A stretch of DNA of 64,000 nucleotides from Taxillus chinensis. Its lineage: Eukaryota > Streptophyta > Magnoliopsida > Santalales > Loranthaceae. Below the pieces are notes generated by a model. That model was given only the letters and a program-made list of their open reading frames with translations, was not told the origin of the DNA and ran no database searches. How positions within the stretch are numbered: position 1 is the stretch's first letter; each line of letters begins with the position of its first letter. Position numbers and translations under genes: made by a program. Below, one piece after another: positions 10,560 through 23,649 of this stretch. Where the stretch lies: assembly GCA_023512835.1 (NCBI GenBank), contig CM042092.1:13056498-13120497 (forward strand). Direction: 5' to 3'.

Positions 10560-12000
10560 ATTGGGTCTTTCATGATAAGGTATGAGCCAAGTCGGACAAA
10601 GACTCTGACCAGATCTGATAGATGAGTGAACGTTCGAATCAACCGTCAAGATTGGGAGGAAGAGTTTCCATTAGGCGAAGATGCTCGGAGGAAGGGTGGA
10701 CCGCTTGGACTGAGTGGTTTTGGCGGTTGTGAGCAACAGTCAATGAAGGTGGTGCAATGCGTCCTCACGTCTGTTAGCAATTCGCAAGCGTATGGATCAT
10801 TACAGGTAATAAAGTGGACTCAAAGTTCGAATGTCGAACCTACAAGGAAAGTGATCAAGTAAAAAGCTCATTTTGTAAATCTATGATGTATTAGAAGTTG
10901 GTTTTGTATCATTAGCACTTTGAATGTTGTAATTTAAATAACAAGGCAATGTAAATAATCTTATGGGAGAAAATAGGGATTTGGATGTCAAATAATGTAA
11001 TTAATTAATCTCTTATTCTTAAGGCATATTAATTCAAACTTTCCCTTCTTATTTAAAACCCAACACCTTTGCATGTACTAGCCTCTTTCGAGTGATCTAG
11101 CCGTGTGTATACCCTAGCTTGGGGAACGGGCAACCCATTATGTGCTTAAGTTGTTTGAGTGTAGATTGGCATCACACCAACCCTAACTAGGTTACAAGCA
11201 AGATTACTGGTTCTCGCAAATTATAATCTTAGCAAGTCAAGTCTTTTAACTATCTGGTTATCAATGTCTTCTTTCGATCCATAATTGATTAACCTTATAC
11301 AAGATTTAAGGTGGCCGAACTTAAATCTCACATGCTAACTCAAAAGACTTGATAAACATAACAGGGAATTTCAAATTAACTAGCCAAAAGAAAAGGAATT
11401 AAAAACTTACATCAAATCCATCCTCCTCCCATGGAGGTTTAAGCTACCATAGCAAATAAGAAAACCATTGTTCTAACTATGAGAACCCAATACACTCCTC
11501 TCTCTCTTTCCCCGAATGAACGATCCCCAAAATTACATGAAAAATCCCTTTTGTCTTACAATTCTCTGCATAACCGCTCTCCTAACCGTTAGAACTATTC
11601 CATCCATTAATTCAAACTCGTTTCCCTCTCAAAAAGGTTGATGGGGCGTCGTCAGATCCTTTAATGAAGGATTATAGGCTGTACACGTGGCATCTATGAG
11701 AGTTCGTTGATCAGCAGGGTACGTTGTGCAGAAATTGCCCTCGGTCAATTCATTTGGTCAACTCAATTTCAAATGACCAAGCTCTCGGGAGCTTCTGGTC
11801 AACTCAATTGGTCCCGTCATTTCTTTTTGGTCATTTCAAATTTGAAATGACCGCAGTGCAGATTGTCCCTTGCTCCTTCCTTCTTCATTTAGACCTTGTG
11901 CTCGACCTGTTTTCCATTCAAAGACAGCAAAAACACCACAAAAGGATCTACTGCTACCATGTTAGGGGGTTAGTTCATTAATTAATCAAATACATCAAAA
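10560..12000. mobile_element. Noncoding remnant of an LTR retrotransposon
   Basis: The text around 10805-10860 (GTAATAAAGTGGACTC... then TCGAACCTACAAGGAAAGTG) followed by ~1 kb of coding-free sequence is of the kind I recall from untranslated regions of plant LTR retrotransposons. No gag or pol frame is visible. The open frame at 10626-10862 has no recognisable domain. The boundaries are approximate. Confidence 0.35.
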
Positions 12001-12828
12001 TGAAGTTAAAATTGTGATCTTTTCTCATAAATTCTCCTTCATTTGACACTAAAATAAGTTGAAAAACCCCCTAACAACGTCATAATAAAGTGGCGACCTG
12101 CTGACTAGTTGGGATGACTTGACCATGAATTTGGGGTTGTGGTGGTAGTGGTGGTGAGGACTAAGAAGGGAATTTTGAATTTTTTTTATTCTGACAATTG
12201 GTTTGATTTGGGTTGAATTTGTGTTTTCTTTGAGTCGATGAGAATTGATGATAAAAATACTATTTTTAGCAATTTTGCGATTTGTTCCTGATCTTGTGTG
12301 GGTACATAATCTTATTCTTTTCATCTTTATCTTCATCAATTCCATATATAGGTAAGGATTTCAAGGTTTTGAGATCAATCTTTTCATGATTATCCTATTT
12401 ATTTTGACTTGCACAAAAAAGAACTCATCAATTGTTTATAGATTGTCTAACTTATTTTAGAATTATTTAATTTAATTTTTTAAATATCACTTAATTAAAG
12501 AACCATTGAGAATAAATGGTCCTATTTTTCATTTATTTTTTTTATTTTTTATCTTTATAAGTCTCTATTTATTGTTTATGTGTTAATGTAGTATGTGAGT
12601 GAATCTGTCATCAAATGTGACAAGAAATGGCCTAATAAAGAAGTGACCAAAACAAATCAGTTATCAAAAGTTTTGCATAAAAGCATAGTAAAAGCTACCA
12701 AACTTATTTTCCAAAATTTCTCAATTGCACCTCTAATAAATTAATGTTCAATTAGACATACATTACTAGCTTATATAGATGTTACACGCATACTGTGGTA
12801 TGAAATATAAGATTTGACTCTTATCCCC
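12001..12828. other. Intergenic region, no gene seen
   Basis: AT-rich DNA with only short, domain-free open frames (for example 12049-12345 minus). Nothing further can be supported. Confidence 0.4.
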
Positions 12829-13412
12829 TACGTTTTTCCTTTCCCATCTCATTGAAGGGCAAGAAAGTCAAGGCATGTATAAAGATAAAGAATATTTTAA
12901 ATGCCACGATACATTTTAAAATCGTGCGATCTAATATGGCAAATCCAAAGCGGATAATATTGTGACCCGTGATTGGACTTTTACTTATCCCTGATTCTAA
13001 CAAACTAGTAGCAGAGCCTAGTTATCTTGTGGTTAAAGTCTTCTTAGCGTGGTGCGATCAATTAGCGTGTCCCGTTGGTGCGGCGATGTCTTAGTTCTGA
13101 TGCCACCTTAATATATATCGAACAAATTTGATCTCTCCACACAACATGAATTGACGGTGAATTGTAAAAAAAATCTCAGTTTCATAGGTATGTTTCCAGT
13201 ATATGATGTATAGTCAATGTGTGACAAAGGAGACGATTGTTGAATATTTGTTCCATATCGCTAAATGGCAAGAAAGTTAAGGCATAAATAAGAATAAATA
13301 ATGATTTAAATGTCACAACAAGTTTTAAAATTATACGAGCTGATGTGCGCGAGCCCAAAATGAATAGTATCATAATATATAATCGAGTATTTGCCTAGAT
13401 CCGATTCTATTA
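12829..13412 (+). mobile_element. TRIM-like miniature LTR retrotransposon
   Basis: Two diverged direct repeats of about 175 bases (12829-13002 and 13238-13412) share the order GGCAAGAAAGT-AAGGCAT, TTTTAAAAT-TGCGA/TACGAG and a GATTCTA end. Directly after the left repeat, 13006-13018 reads TAGTAGCAGAGCC, two mismatches from the TGGTATCAGAGCC primer-binding site complementary to initiator methionine tRNA. A purine-rich tract (CAAAGGAGACG) precedes the right repeat, which opens with TGTTGAATA. The ~235-base interior has no open frame. These are the hallmarks of terminal-repeat retrotransposons in miniature. The terminal CA/TA ends have decayed. Confidence 0.65.
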
Positions 13413-13862
13413 GTAGTGTTAACTGTCAAATTATTATGTTTAATTAATAACATTAATGCAAAAGCAAAACAAACATCTCTTAAAGTCGTAAGTCATTATA
13501 AATATAAGAAACAACGCAAATAAATGAATGAACAAACTAGCAAAGGCAGCAAAAAACCTAAGCAAGTTTTTTGCAATATCATAACTGATTATAAGTAAAC
13601 ACTATGGATACATCACCTCTCATTAGGCCAGCCCTACAATTCATGACCTTCAAATTACCAACCATTTGTATCCTCTAGTATTTAGACCCAAATCGATATT
13701 CGTTGAAATAATTGCAAACGACAACCCTTTTTTTTTTAAATCACTACCCCCAAACCGATAAAGAATGACATAATCTTTTGAAGGTATCCATGTTCACTAA
13801 TGTCATGGAAAAAAATGGTCCAAGCAAATGCAATAACCTAAAGGGATGAATGATGATAGAGA
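13413..13862. other. Short intergenic spacer
   Basis: AT-rich DNA between the TRIM-like element and the tandem duplication. I see no coding frame or repeat structure in it. Confidence 0.4.
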
Positions 13863-16642
13863 TTTTTGGATGTTTTAAAACGAGACACATAATTCAATGT
13901 ATATTAGCAGGTCGATTAATTCAATATTATCTACCTTTATGATAACATTAATTTTACATAACACAAAATTCAACTTATGTTAACAAACCCGTTCAAATTA
14001 TCTACTGATATGCTGACTTAAATGTTCAATGTAGGCTTTTCGTTTTCAAAAAACTAATCGTGCAGGTCAAAATAAAATTTGGGAGAAATTGTTTTTCTAT
14101 TATGAATGTATTTGATTAAATCACAATGTTACGTATTGCTTTGCAACGTGGGAATAACTACACATTGTTATATCTTCTAAAACTTTGCCTTAATTCCTTT
14201 TGGTGCTTGTTTTTAATTTTTAAGTTGTGATATCCTAGATGAGTGACACAAATCATCCATCAGAGTTTATTCATGTACTTCATGTAAGAAGGATGTGGAT
14301 GAAACTTCGTAAAAAGAAGTCATCAATTGCTAATGAATACTATTCTACATCAATGTAGGTATCATGGATTAAGTGCCTTTTTATTCCCCCATCCCGAGAG
14401 ACAACAAAATAACATTTCAATGCATTAATGATTTTGAAATGGACTTGATCAATTGTATATATGATATCATCATGTTGAAAAATGACCTGATTGAATTTCT
14501 TAATTCTACATCTGCTACATAATTATAAGAAGGTTTTTATTTTAAGGACTACGTATAAAGTGCTGTAAGCAATTGATTTAGTTGGACCAATTATTTGAAG
14601 GTATAGTATGTGTGTATGTGTATAACGTGAGATTGGATGAGATTTTATTTAGATCATTTTGATGCCATACAAGACACCTTTGATACCTTTTCTAGCTAAG
14701 GGCATAAGTTAATTCTTGACACTAGTCATTTATGCTAACACCTTCTAGATGATTTGGGGTGTGGTGTTGGTCTGTTGTGAATGCTTGAAAGATATATCCT
14801 ACTTTCTAGTATAATTTTAGACTTCATTCAAGGGAATATGCTTCTAGCAATTTAGTAACTAATGTTGTTGCCTGGAATAAAAATAAGAAATAAATATAAT
14901 ATCTCTCTAGTTATTGGTTAGAGAACATCTTTGAAGAATGATTATCATTAAATTTTTAAAAAACTTCATAACACACCTTTAACGCATCATCTTTCTTTTG
15001 AAGTTGTGTGGGATTAGTGGAGGTGGGAATGCTACTGCTCGAGCACAGTTTTGAAGAGCCAATAGTGAGCTTTCCTTTGTATTAGCATTTGAATCGGAGA
15101 GAAAACCCAATGCGGGCATTGTATATATTCATAAAGTTCAACAAAATTGAAATTAATCAACCTAACTCGGTAACAAAATCGTAAAATTGTGATTGTAATG
15201 CAAAATCATATAAAAACTTGTGGCTAATGTTGAGTATTAGGACCAAGTCAAAATAATAAGTTCACTTACATGTTAAATTTTGGATGTTTGAAGACGAGAC
15301 ACATGATTCAATGTATATTAGCAGGTCTATTCAATATTATCTACTTTTATGATAACATTAATTTACATAACACGAAATTCAACTTATGTTAACATACCTG
15401 TTCAAATTATCTACTGATATGCTGACTTAAATGTTCAATGTAAGCTTTTCGTTTTCAAAAAACTAATTGTGCATGTCAAAATAAAATTCGGGAGAAATTT
15501 TTTCTCTAGTATGAATGTATTTGATTAAATCACAATGTTACGCATTTAATGTACTGTATTGCTTTGCAGCATGGGAATAACTACACATTGTTATATCTTC
15601 TAAAACTATGCCTTAATTCCTCTTGGTGCTTGTTTTTAATTTTTAATTTGTGATATCCTAGATGCATGACACAAATCATCCATCAGAGTCTATTCATGTA
15701 CTTCATGTAAGAAGGATGTGGATGAAACTTCGTAAAAAGAAGTCAGCAATTGCTAAAGAATACTATTCTACATCATTGTAGGTATCATGGATTAAGTGCC
15801 TTTTTATTCCCCCATCCCGGGAGACAACAAAATAACATTTCAATGCATTAATGAATGGACTTGATCAATTGTATATATGATATCATCATGTGGAAAAATG
15901 GCCTAATTGAATTTCTTAATTCTACATCTGCTACAAAATTGTAGGAAGGTTTCTATTTTAAGGACTACGTATGAAGTGTTGTAAGCAATTGATTTAGTTG
16001 GACCAATTATTTGAAGGTATAGTATGCGTGTATGACATATGTGCAACCCTTCTATTATAACGTGGGATTGGATGGGATTTTATTTAGATCATTTTGATGC
16101 CATAAAAGACACCTTTGATACCTTTTCTAGCTAAGGGCATAAGTTGATTCTTGACACTAGTCATTTATGCCAACACCTTCTAGATCATTTGGGGTGTGGT
16201 GTTGGTCTGTTGTGAATACTTGAAAGATATATCCTATTTTTAAGTATAATTTTAGACTTCATTCAAGGGAATATGCTTCTAGGAATTTTAGTAACTAATG
16301 TTGTTACCTGAATAAAATGATTATCATTAATTTTTAAAAAAACTTCGGAACACACTTTTAACGCGTAATCTTTCTTTTTAAAGTTGTGTGGGATTAGATG
16401 AGATGAGAATGCTACTGCTCAAGCACTGTTTTGGAAAGTCAAGAGTGAGCTTTCCTTTGTATTAACATTTGAATTGGAGAGAAAACCCAATGCGGGCATT
16501 TTACATATTCATAAAGTTCAACAAAATTAAAATTAATCAACCTAACTCAGTAAGAAAATCATAAAATTGTGATTGTAATGCAAAATCGTATAAAAACTTG
16601 TGGGTAATGTTGAGTGTTAGGACCAGATCAAGATATAAGTTT
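13863..16642. repeat. 1.4 kb tandem direct duplication, noncoding
   Basis: Unit 1 (13863 to about 15262) and unit 2 (about 15278-16642) run in the same order: GGATGTTT-AAACGAGACACAT, ATGAAACTTCGTAAAAAGAA, ATCATGGATTAAGTGCC, GACACCTTTGATACC, GAGAAAACCCAATGCGGGC and AACTTGTGG-TAATGTTGAG. A 15-base spacer separates them. By eye they are highly similar, with point changes plus indels: unit 1 alone has ~55 bases at about 14880-14937, and unit 2 alone has ~25 bases at about 16034-16060. Neither unit has a long open frame. Confidence 0.9.
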
Positions 16643-17762
16643 AGTTATAATATTATTGTACTTCTCATGTTATTATAATTTTAAAATACATTATAACAAT
16701 AAATATTCTTAGCTTTTGTGTTTTCTTTGCGGTACAATTGTCAACAATGCCCCTCTTATCATACGTCAAATGATATCATAGGAGAAGATTTTTGATATTA
16801 TAAATATTTTTTTAGGACAATCCACATATTACAATATTTTATGTAAATCTTTTTGGCTTTCCTATTTTTTTTCTTCGTGGAACAATTTTCCAACAGCGGC
16901 ACGCCAAGCACGTTAACAGGTGGGCCAACATCATATGTATCTGATCGTTAGCATCTGAATAGTTGGATTTTGATTTTGAAATGGGGAGGTCTGGACTCTT
17001 GTAAGTGATGACAAAGAAATTCAGCCGAATGATCTGTTGCAGTCCCAAGTCGTAACTCCTCGCCGGCCGCTGCAATCCCAGATGATGACCCACACCAGCC
17101 CTTCTTAGGAGGAGGTACGTACATTAATGATTATCGATTGTGTTTTGAGCTCATAAAATTTCGACGTTTGTTGCAATCCATTCCTCTGCTCTGCTCACGG
17201 CGTCATGCACACACGGGAGAGAAAGTTGTCGGACTAGGGCCCAGTGTTCTTAGCGGAGATCGGATGATGTCGAGAGAGTGGGCTTTAATATAAATAAATA
17301 AGAGCCAAAGGTAGGGATTAATATCATGCAATTAAATATAACAAAAGCATTGGGTTGCAATCTGGATATATGTTTTGAACGATTCAAATTAAACTTTAGC
17401 AAATTAAATTTAATGCATAATATATCACCGCTTTCCCACACTGATTAAAATAATAATTATGTTTATTGCATCACGATTTGAGCGATGCGTACGCGTTTAC
17501 AAATTCACGTACGTCTCTACATCAGACACTCACACTGTATACATATGTGTGATACAGGGAGTTTAATATATTCTAGACCAACGCCTTCTCACACCACTAC
17601 AGGAGAATTCACTGGCCTTCTCGAGTGCCGATTGCTATCTCCTTTTCTTTACTACCAAATCAAAATATAAACAAAAGCAAAAACATAAAAACAATTGCTT
17701 ATTCGTGCATGCAACAGCGAGCGGCCGTATGGCACCCGATAGAAGGGCTTGATCTCTCCTCC
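16643..17762. other. Intergenic region downstream of the pectinesterase
   Basis: AT-rich, with only short domain-free open frames (for example 16839-17093 minus). The part next to 17763 should contain the pectinesterase 3' UTR. Nothing else is supported. Confidence 0.4.
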
Positions 17763-19608
17763 TTAGACATGGGGAGGAGGAAGGAGCCACTTGGAAGCTT
17801 CGATGTAAGCAAGGCTGAGGAAGGGCTTGGCTTCTGCCTCACCCAGCTCCTTCGAGAACTTAACCCTCTTCGTAAGATCCGCGCCAGGCCCCTCATTTTT
17901 GTATTCTCCAAAGAACACAGAACTACATTGATCCCCGGCCGCCACACACAACCAAAAAAAAAAAAAAAAATTAGCTAACTCCCTTTTAAATCTCAAAAGT
18001 TAATATAATATATATTTATTTTGTATAGAGTAAGAACTATGAGAGGAGGCAAACCTGTCGCGGTTGGTTTGGAAGTTGTCGGACCATCCAGCAGGGCTGA
18101 CGACGCTACTCATTTGGGTGTAGGAAAACACCACCCTGGGGTAGGTCATCCATGCTCTGCCCAACACTGCGTCCTGGGCGGTGCCGCTTATGGAGCAGTG
18201 CACGAATGAGAATCCAGTGTCCTCATTCCTACTTTGTCCCGCATGCGCGGTTATCATGGTGTACCCTCCAGAATTCAAAACGTATAAATCTGTGTTCTGC
18301 GCTTCAATTCAACACACAGTACGGATGTACATTAGCAACTTACTATGCGCGCGCGCACACACACACATATATGGTTTGTGTATAAAGATCAGTAAGCGCA
18401 TGCATGCACGCTCGCAGTCCAATTGTTACACGCCTTATAGTCAGACTTAGCAAAAAAAATTAAATGTGAAAAAGGTAGGAGATAGTGGTACGTATATGGA
18501 GTTGATGGGGGAGAGGGAGACTGCGCACATACCAGGAAGATTGATTTCGCGTTTCCGAAGATGAAATCAACGGTGCCTTCGATGTAGCAGTCCTTATAAA
18601 AGTGCTTGCCTTTAAAGTCGCACACGGTGTCCTGGAACCCAACAAATCTGCAGTGGTAGAACGCTGCCTTGTCGCCGCTTACCCTTATTGCAAGTGCCTG
18701 CTCCATTGCTTTCCCGTCTGGCAGCGGGGCAGAATTCTATATGCGCACAAGTAATTTAAATAGGCAATGCATATATCAAAGTGAAGACGAAAATGAAAAC
18801 AACTTATAACAATTGATAATGACACATCCACATGAAGAAAAGAAACCTAAATGTGTACCCAAAGTGGCCAGCCTCAGATTGTTATTTATTTAGTTATTTG
18901 ATGCTGAATTTGTTTTTAGATAAAATGAAATCAGTTGCCATTAATTGGGTTGAATTGGGTGGCGGTGCAGACATAAGGTGGTATATATATATATATGCAC
19001 ACACCATAGAAATGAGACAAAACCTAGGCAAAGAAACAACCTTCCGAAGGTTAATTAAACACATTAGCTGATGCTTTTGGTGCTTATAAGCGCTATGAAA
19101 TTATTATATATAATACCTTGAAGACCACATTGACAGCCACGAAGTAATCGGACTCGACGATGAACGAGGCGCTATCCACCGTGCCATACTGCTTGGCGGT
19201 GCCGCCGTACACCAATGTGGGCATGTTTGTTCCGGGGGCCCCATACAATGTGATGAACGGCTTGGTGCTGTCGATCTTCACCTTCTCCTGGTACACGCCA
19301 CCGGCAAGGGATATGATGACGCGCTTCGTGTTCCCAGTGGGGACGCTGGCCACGGCTGCGGTGATCGTTTTGAAGTCACCGGGCACCTTGATGACCTTAA
19401 CATCAGCCTCGGCCTCTGCCAGAGCCGGGTCCAACGTGCTCTTCCTGGAGGCCACGCCCAAGACGTTGGCCTGGAACCAGCTGCTCAGCTGAGCTTTGTT
19501 TGGTGGGATGGTGTCGTCCGCGGCTACTTGTCGGACAGCAGCGACGGCCAGAAAAGCCGCCGCCGCTAGGAGGAGGGCGCTAGTTGTGCGTTTTGTTGGA
19601 GTGATCAT
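17763..19608 (-). CDS. Pectinesterase (pectin methylesterase), PPME1-like, four exons
   Basis: Secreted enzyme that removes methyl esters from cell-wall homogalacturonan (EC 3.1.1.11). Exons on the minus strand: 19608-19117, 18736-18533, 18296-18055 and 17922-17763. Phases agree and the sum is 365 residues. Residues 1 to about 30 are a signal peptide (Lys/Arg, then a long Ala/Leu run, ending near VAADD). There is no PMEI pro-domain, so it is a short (group 2) PME, most like the pollen-type PPME1 of Arabidopsis. Catalytic positions are present: Q177 in MEQALAIR, Q199 and D200 in GFQDTVCD, D221 in VDFIFG, and R279 and W281 in GRAW. The C terminus [10 protein letters not shown] is typical. The frame is intact. 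By family comparison I infer a role in pollen-tube or other tip-wall remodelling. Confidence 0.93.
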
Positions 19609-19682
19609 ATTTGATAATTGGACGTGGTGTGGGTATTGTTTTGTTTTCTGGTTGGTTGGAGGTTGAGCGGGGGGGTCTGCCG

Positions 19683-19692
19683 AATTTATAAG
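19683..19692 (-). promoter_or_regulatory. Probable TATA box of the pectinesterase gene
   Basis: Read on the minus strand, CTTATAAATT lies about 75-80 bases upstream of the ATG at 19608, a fitting distance for a short 5' UTR. Farther upstream (about 19775-19798) are repeated CATGCATG/GCATGC blocks, which resemble RY elements. Confidence 0.5.
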
Positions 19693-19799
19693 GTTTGAGA
19701 CAGAGCTCGTCCGTTAATTTGTATCCTCGGTCCTCGCGTACATGTGGATACGTAGCGCTGTGGGGCACACGCGCTCCATGCATGCATGCCTGCATGCGT

Positions 19800-20459
19800 C
19801 TAAATCGGGTCGGGAGTTCCTCCGTCCACTAAGTATTTTTTTTCTTTTGTTTTTTTTCTTTTGGTCAGCTTCGATTTTCTTGTTTGGGCGTTCGTTCCTG
19901 GTCGTGACTTTTTGAGAACCAGATTAATTAAACTTGGTACGTAGTTGGCATTGACGTTCGCATAAACCCTTTATTTAATTAGGAAGAATAAGTAAACATT
20001 AAATAATAATAACTACAGAAAAGCCAACACTTGGCAGCGCGATAATTGATATTATGATATGTGTGTGTCCCAACGAAAATTCCGTCGCAGGTATGACGAC
20101 GTAAAATTTTAAAAATAAAAATAAAAAATAAATCCGCAAAAAAACTTATAATTTCACGACACTATCCAATGTACGTACGTAGTTTTCTGTTGCAGATCCA
20201 AAATTTTCGCTCTCACTTTCTCATTGTATCGTAATTAACGCATATTGGATTCTATCATTGCTCTACTGATTATTCCGAATTCTGTTTGATTTGTATGTGT
20301 TTTCGTTTTTTATGTTTATGATTTTTGAATTCTGTTTCGGTTTCAAAAATCAGTACTCAGAATGCAGCAGTACTGGCGTGGCTGAGGTTGACTGAGTATT
20401 ATCTTTTTGAAAAATAATTTTTGTAAGTACGTAGCTTGCGGTAGTAACGTGTACAGTTG

Positions 20460-20511
<52 letters not shown>

Positions 20512-20954
20512 TTTGGGTTGTAACGTTACCCTATCTTTTTATGGCCTTGCTTCATCTCCTTCTCAACCTGCCTAGCTATGTGTCATAGGTCAACAGACAA
20601 CAGGGTTTTAAAATACTTCGTGACGCCGGGTATACATTTTTCTTATTAATGGTCTTCACTTCCTCTCTTTTAGGGAGGCGAAACAAATTATCTCAATAAT
20701 AATTTTTTTTTTCCTTTTTCTAGCTAATTCTTCAAACCAAGTAAAACCATATATGCTTACAATTGGATGGGTGGGCTGTGGGCACCAATATTAATGAAAG
20801 GGATTCTGTCAGAATTACTGTGAAATTTGAATTGGTTATGTGAAAAATGAAACACAAAAGTCCAAAAACAAAACAGAATAAATTGATGAACATATAATAT
20901 AGTTCAATGATACCTCGTTTTGCTTTTAGAATTTCTTCATTTTTATCTTTATCA
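19800..20954. other. Intergenic region with an (AT)n tract
   Basis: No gene is visible. It contains the distal pectinesterase promoter and an (AT)n microsatellite at 20461-20509. The rest is AT-rich without open frames of interest. Confidence 0.4.
20461..20509. repeat. (AT)n microsatellite
   Basis: About 24 uninterrupted TA dinucleotides. Confidence 0.95.
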
Positions 20955-21417
20955 GAGCACCTCCTTAAGTTATTATAATTGAAATTGTATTTAAATTGCT
21001 CTTCAATTTATATATATTAACTAATATGAATAATTAAAGTTAAAAATTTATTTAAATTTATCACTAATTGTAGCTAATTAAGCTATCACTTAATCTTCAA
21101 TCCAATTCTAATACACAATTACAAAAAAACCCTCAATCCTTACCCGCCTCCACCCTCCCTCCTTCCTTCCCTACGGTCACAGACACACAGTGGCGGTGGT
21201 GTCCTCCTCCAGTGGCGGTGGCGCCCTCTCCCATGGCGGCACACTCCCCCTTCCCTCCCCCAGTAGTTCCTTCCCGGCCATTACACCGTGTCGCGTTGTT
21301 TGTTTGCACGTGTTTTCGAAGACTTTCTCACATTGAATCTCCATCACATGAAAAGATACAGAAGAAAGAATGGGAGACGAAGGAGGAAGGAACTGCAAAT
21401 CTGAAGAAAAAACATAC

Positions 21418-21496
<79 letters not shown>

Positions 21497-21777
21497 CAAC
21501 GTTAGGTGAATCAAAAGAAGGGGACACACAGATGATGGTGTGTAGACGAAGCCGTTGAAATAGACGACGCTGCTGGAATGTGAGGGTGGCGAGAAATGAT
21601 AGGTTAGGAATTAGAGTTTTGGAATTTGAAAAGAATATAAGGCGAAGATATACCGGAGAAAATAATGATCAAACAAAAATAATAATATAATATTAAAATA
21701 TTATTGGTTAAAATGTTACAAGGTAAATATAATTTTAATTTAAAATTTTAATTAATAAAGATTAGAGATGCTGTTAT
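20955..21777. mobile_element. Probable MITE carrying a (GA)n tract
   Basis: The left edge reads AGAGCACCTCCTTAAG and the right edge, in reverse, AGCATCTCTAATC. Both resemble the AGAGCATCTCC ends common in plant hAT-type MITEs, and both are followed by AT-rich subterminal DNA. The centre (about 21130-21620) is richer in G+C and holds a long GA repeat. No transposase is present. The boundaries and class are tentative because no clear target-site duplication was found. Confidence 0.35.
21421..21489. repeat. (GA)n microsatellite
   Basis: About 34 uninterrupted AG dinucleotides. The Arg-Glu and Leu-Ser 'proteins' readable across it are artefacts of the repeat. Confidence 0.95.
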
Positions 21778-23649
21778 GCTTTCAAACTTTTATTAATGAA
21801 ATCAATAATACTATGGGTTGACCACCTTAAAATTTCTGGTTTTTTTTTTCCCGCCGCTTCGTAAGACTATCAGATGAATAAATCAAATCAAATGCATGGG
21901 TATTTCTATTTATAAACAGAACACTAAGAATATATATTCGACATAAAAAATTATGAGAAATCAAAATTATAATTCATGTAGAAATTTATACTGTATAAAC
22001 TAGCATGGCTGGGAATAATACTCTTTCACCACACCCACCTCCTCTTATCCTCTAAATATCTCTTACCCCTTGAAACATTAACACTAGCTTTTCAATTATC
22101 TTTCTTAATTTTACATATTTAAATTATTTTTTTATACAAATATATACCACAAATTCTCTAAATCACTCTTCATATCATTAAACTAACATTTTACACTCTA
22201 TTTTTATTTAATAGTATTTTTTTATAATTTAATATACAATAAAATAAATATCATAAAAAACACGTGAATAAAAAATATCAGAAAATATTTATATATAATT
22301 TAATAATTATATTGAATGAATAATATTTTTTTATTAAAAAAAATTATAGAAATTTTATGTGGATAGTTTTTTGACTTTTTAATTTTTTTCTTAAATATAA
22401 AAAATAAAAATTTACAACCATCCCAACCCCTCTCTCCCGTCGACACTGGCACCTCCCTCTCTTCTCTTGACCTCGACGATGCGCCATGCCTCCCCTCTCC
22501 TAACCCCGACGGTGCCTCATGACCTTTCCCCTTACCCCGACGATGCCCCCCATACATCCCCCTGTCCTCGACGGTGTCCCATATATGCTCTCCTCCCCTA
22601 ACTCCGACGGCACTCCATGCCTTCCTCTCCTAACTCTGACGACGCCCCACCTCCACTGACCCCGATGGCTCCCCACGCCTCTTTTCCTAAGCCCAAATCT
22701 CACTCTGTGATTGCTTCATGTTCTCTCTCTCTCCCTCCCGGCGAGTCAGCAACTACCACTACTTCACCGTTACTACTCCTGTTGCTGAGAGGTGCTGCCA
22801 AGACGATATATACAATAGAGAGGGAACATAATATTTTATTATTATTTTGATGGAATATTCGACTAATCCAATGTGTGCTTTTAGCTAGATATACCGTAAT
22901 ATTATTTAAAATCGTCGGTTTTCATAAAAAGTAAAAATAAGGATTCACTGCCACTGCTTTTAAGGCCTGATATCCCCCAAAAGACTTTGATGGTAGAAAA
23001 TACCTAACTTGAACCTCATGAAAGATTATTATTATTTATTTAAAAATTCATAAATTATGATAACATCAGTTTCGCCCATTAGATACTTTTTAAAAAGTTT
23101 TGAAAGGTATAATATTGGGCACACACCAATGGCAAAACTTGCCCATACCTAAAAATTAATGATAATGAGCTTTATTAACCTGTAATGTGACTTACAATTT
23201 TTTTTATTTCAAAAATACGAAATAATCTACAAAACACATTATTTTCACGCTTCTGATGGGAGAAATAAAATAAAATAACTTCTTTAACGGTAATTAAAAA
23301 ATAGGAAAAAGTAGAAAATGCTCCCTACTGAAATGATCTTTTGCATTCTTGGATGGTGCGCACACAAAACCATTACAACTCTTTCACTTGGTCTCATAAA
23401 ATAATTTTGCTCAAACATCATTCTACATGTAATTTGAATTAGTAAACTAGGACAGTGACTTGTGTAAATACATCAAAACAAGCCATCACTTACAGATGTG
23501 GGGGAAACTACGTTGACCTTTGGGATGTAAATAATGATACAAACTTAGCCTCAACCCTTAGGGGGGTTAATTGAATAACCCCCACAAGTGAATAATGGAT
23601 ATGGGTCCTGTCTTCTCTCAGCTGTGGCCTCCATTTCAAACCAAGCTAA
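21778..23649. other. Intergenic region with a GC-rich minisatellite
   Basis: AT-rich apart from the GC-rich block described at 22430-22690. The 3' UTR of the poly(A)-binding protein gene should lie just below 23650. I see no gene. Confidence 0.4.
22430..22690. repeat. Degenerate GC-rich minisatellite
   Basis: Seven or so imperfect units of about 35-40 bases repeat the pattern CCCCGACGATGCC-CCATGCC-TCCCCTCTCCTAA. The block stands out sharply from the AT-rich flanks. Open frames through it on either strand change product from unit to unit and are not credible genes. Confidence 0.6.

Noticed and set aside
16839..17093. 84-codon minus-strand frame near the pectinesterase
   Set aside because: No domain or splice context recognised, and no similarity I can name.
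21177..21558. Open frames of alternating Arg-Glu or Ser-Leu across the GA repeat
   Set aside because: They are created by the (GA)n microsatellite and exist in several frames at once.
22300..22850. Open frames on both strands through the GC-rich minisatellite
   Set aside because: They coincide with the repeat block and have no protein-like features.
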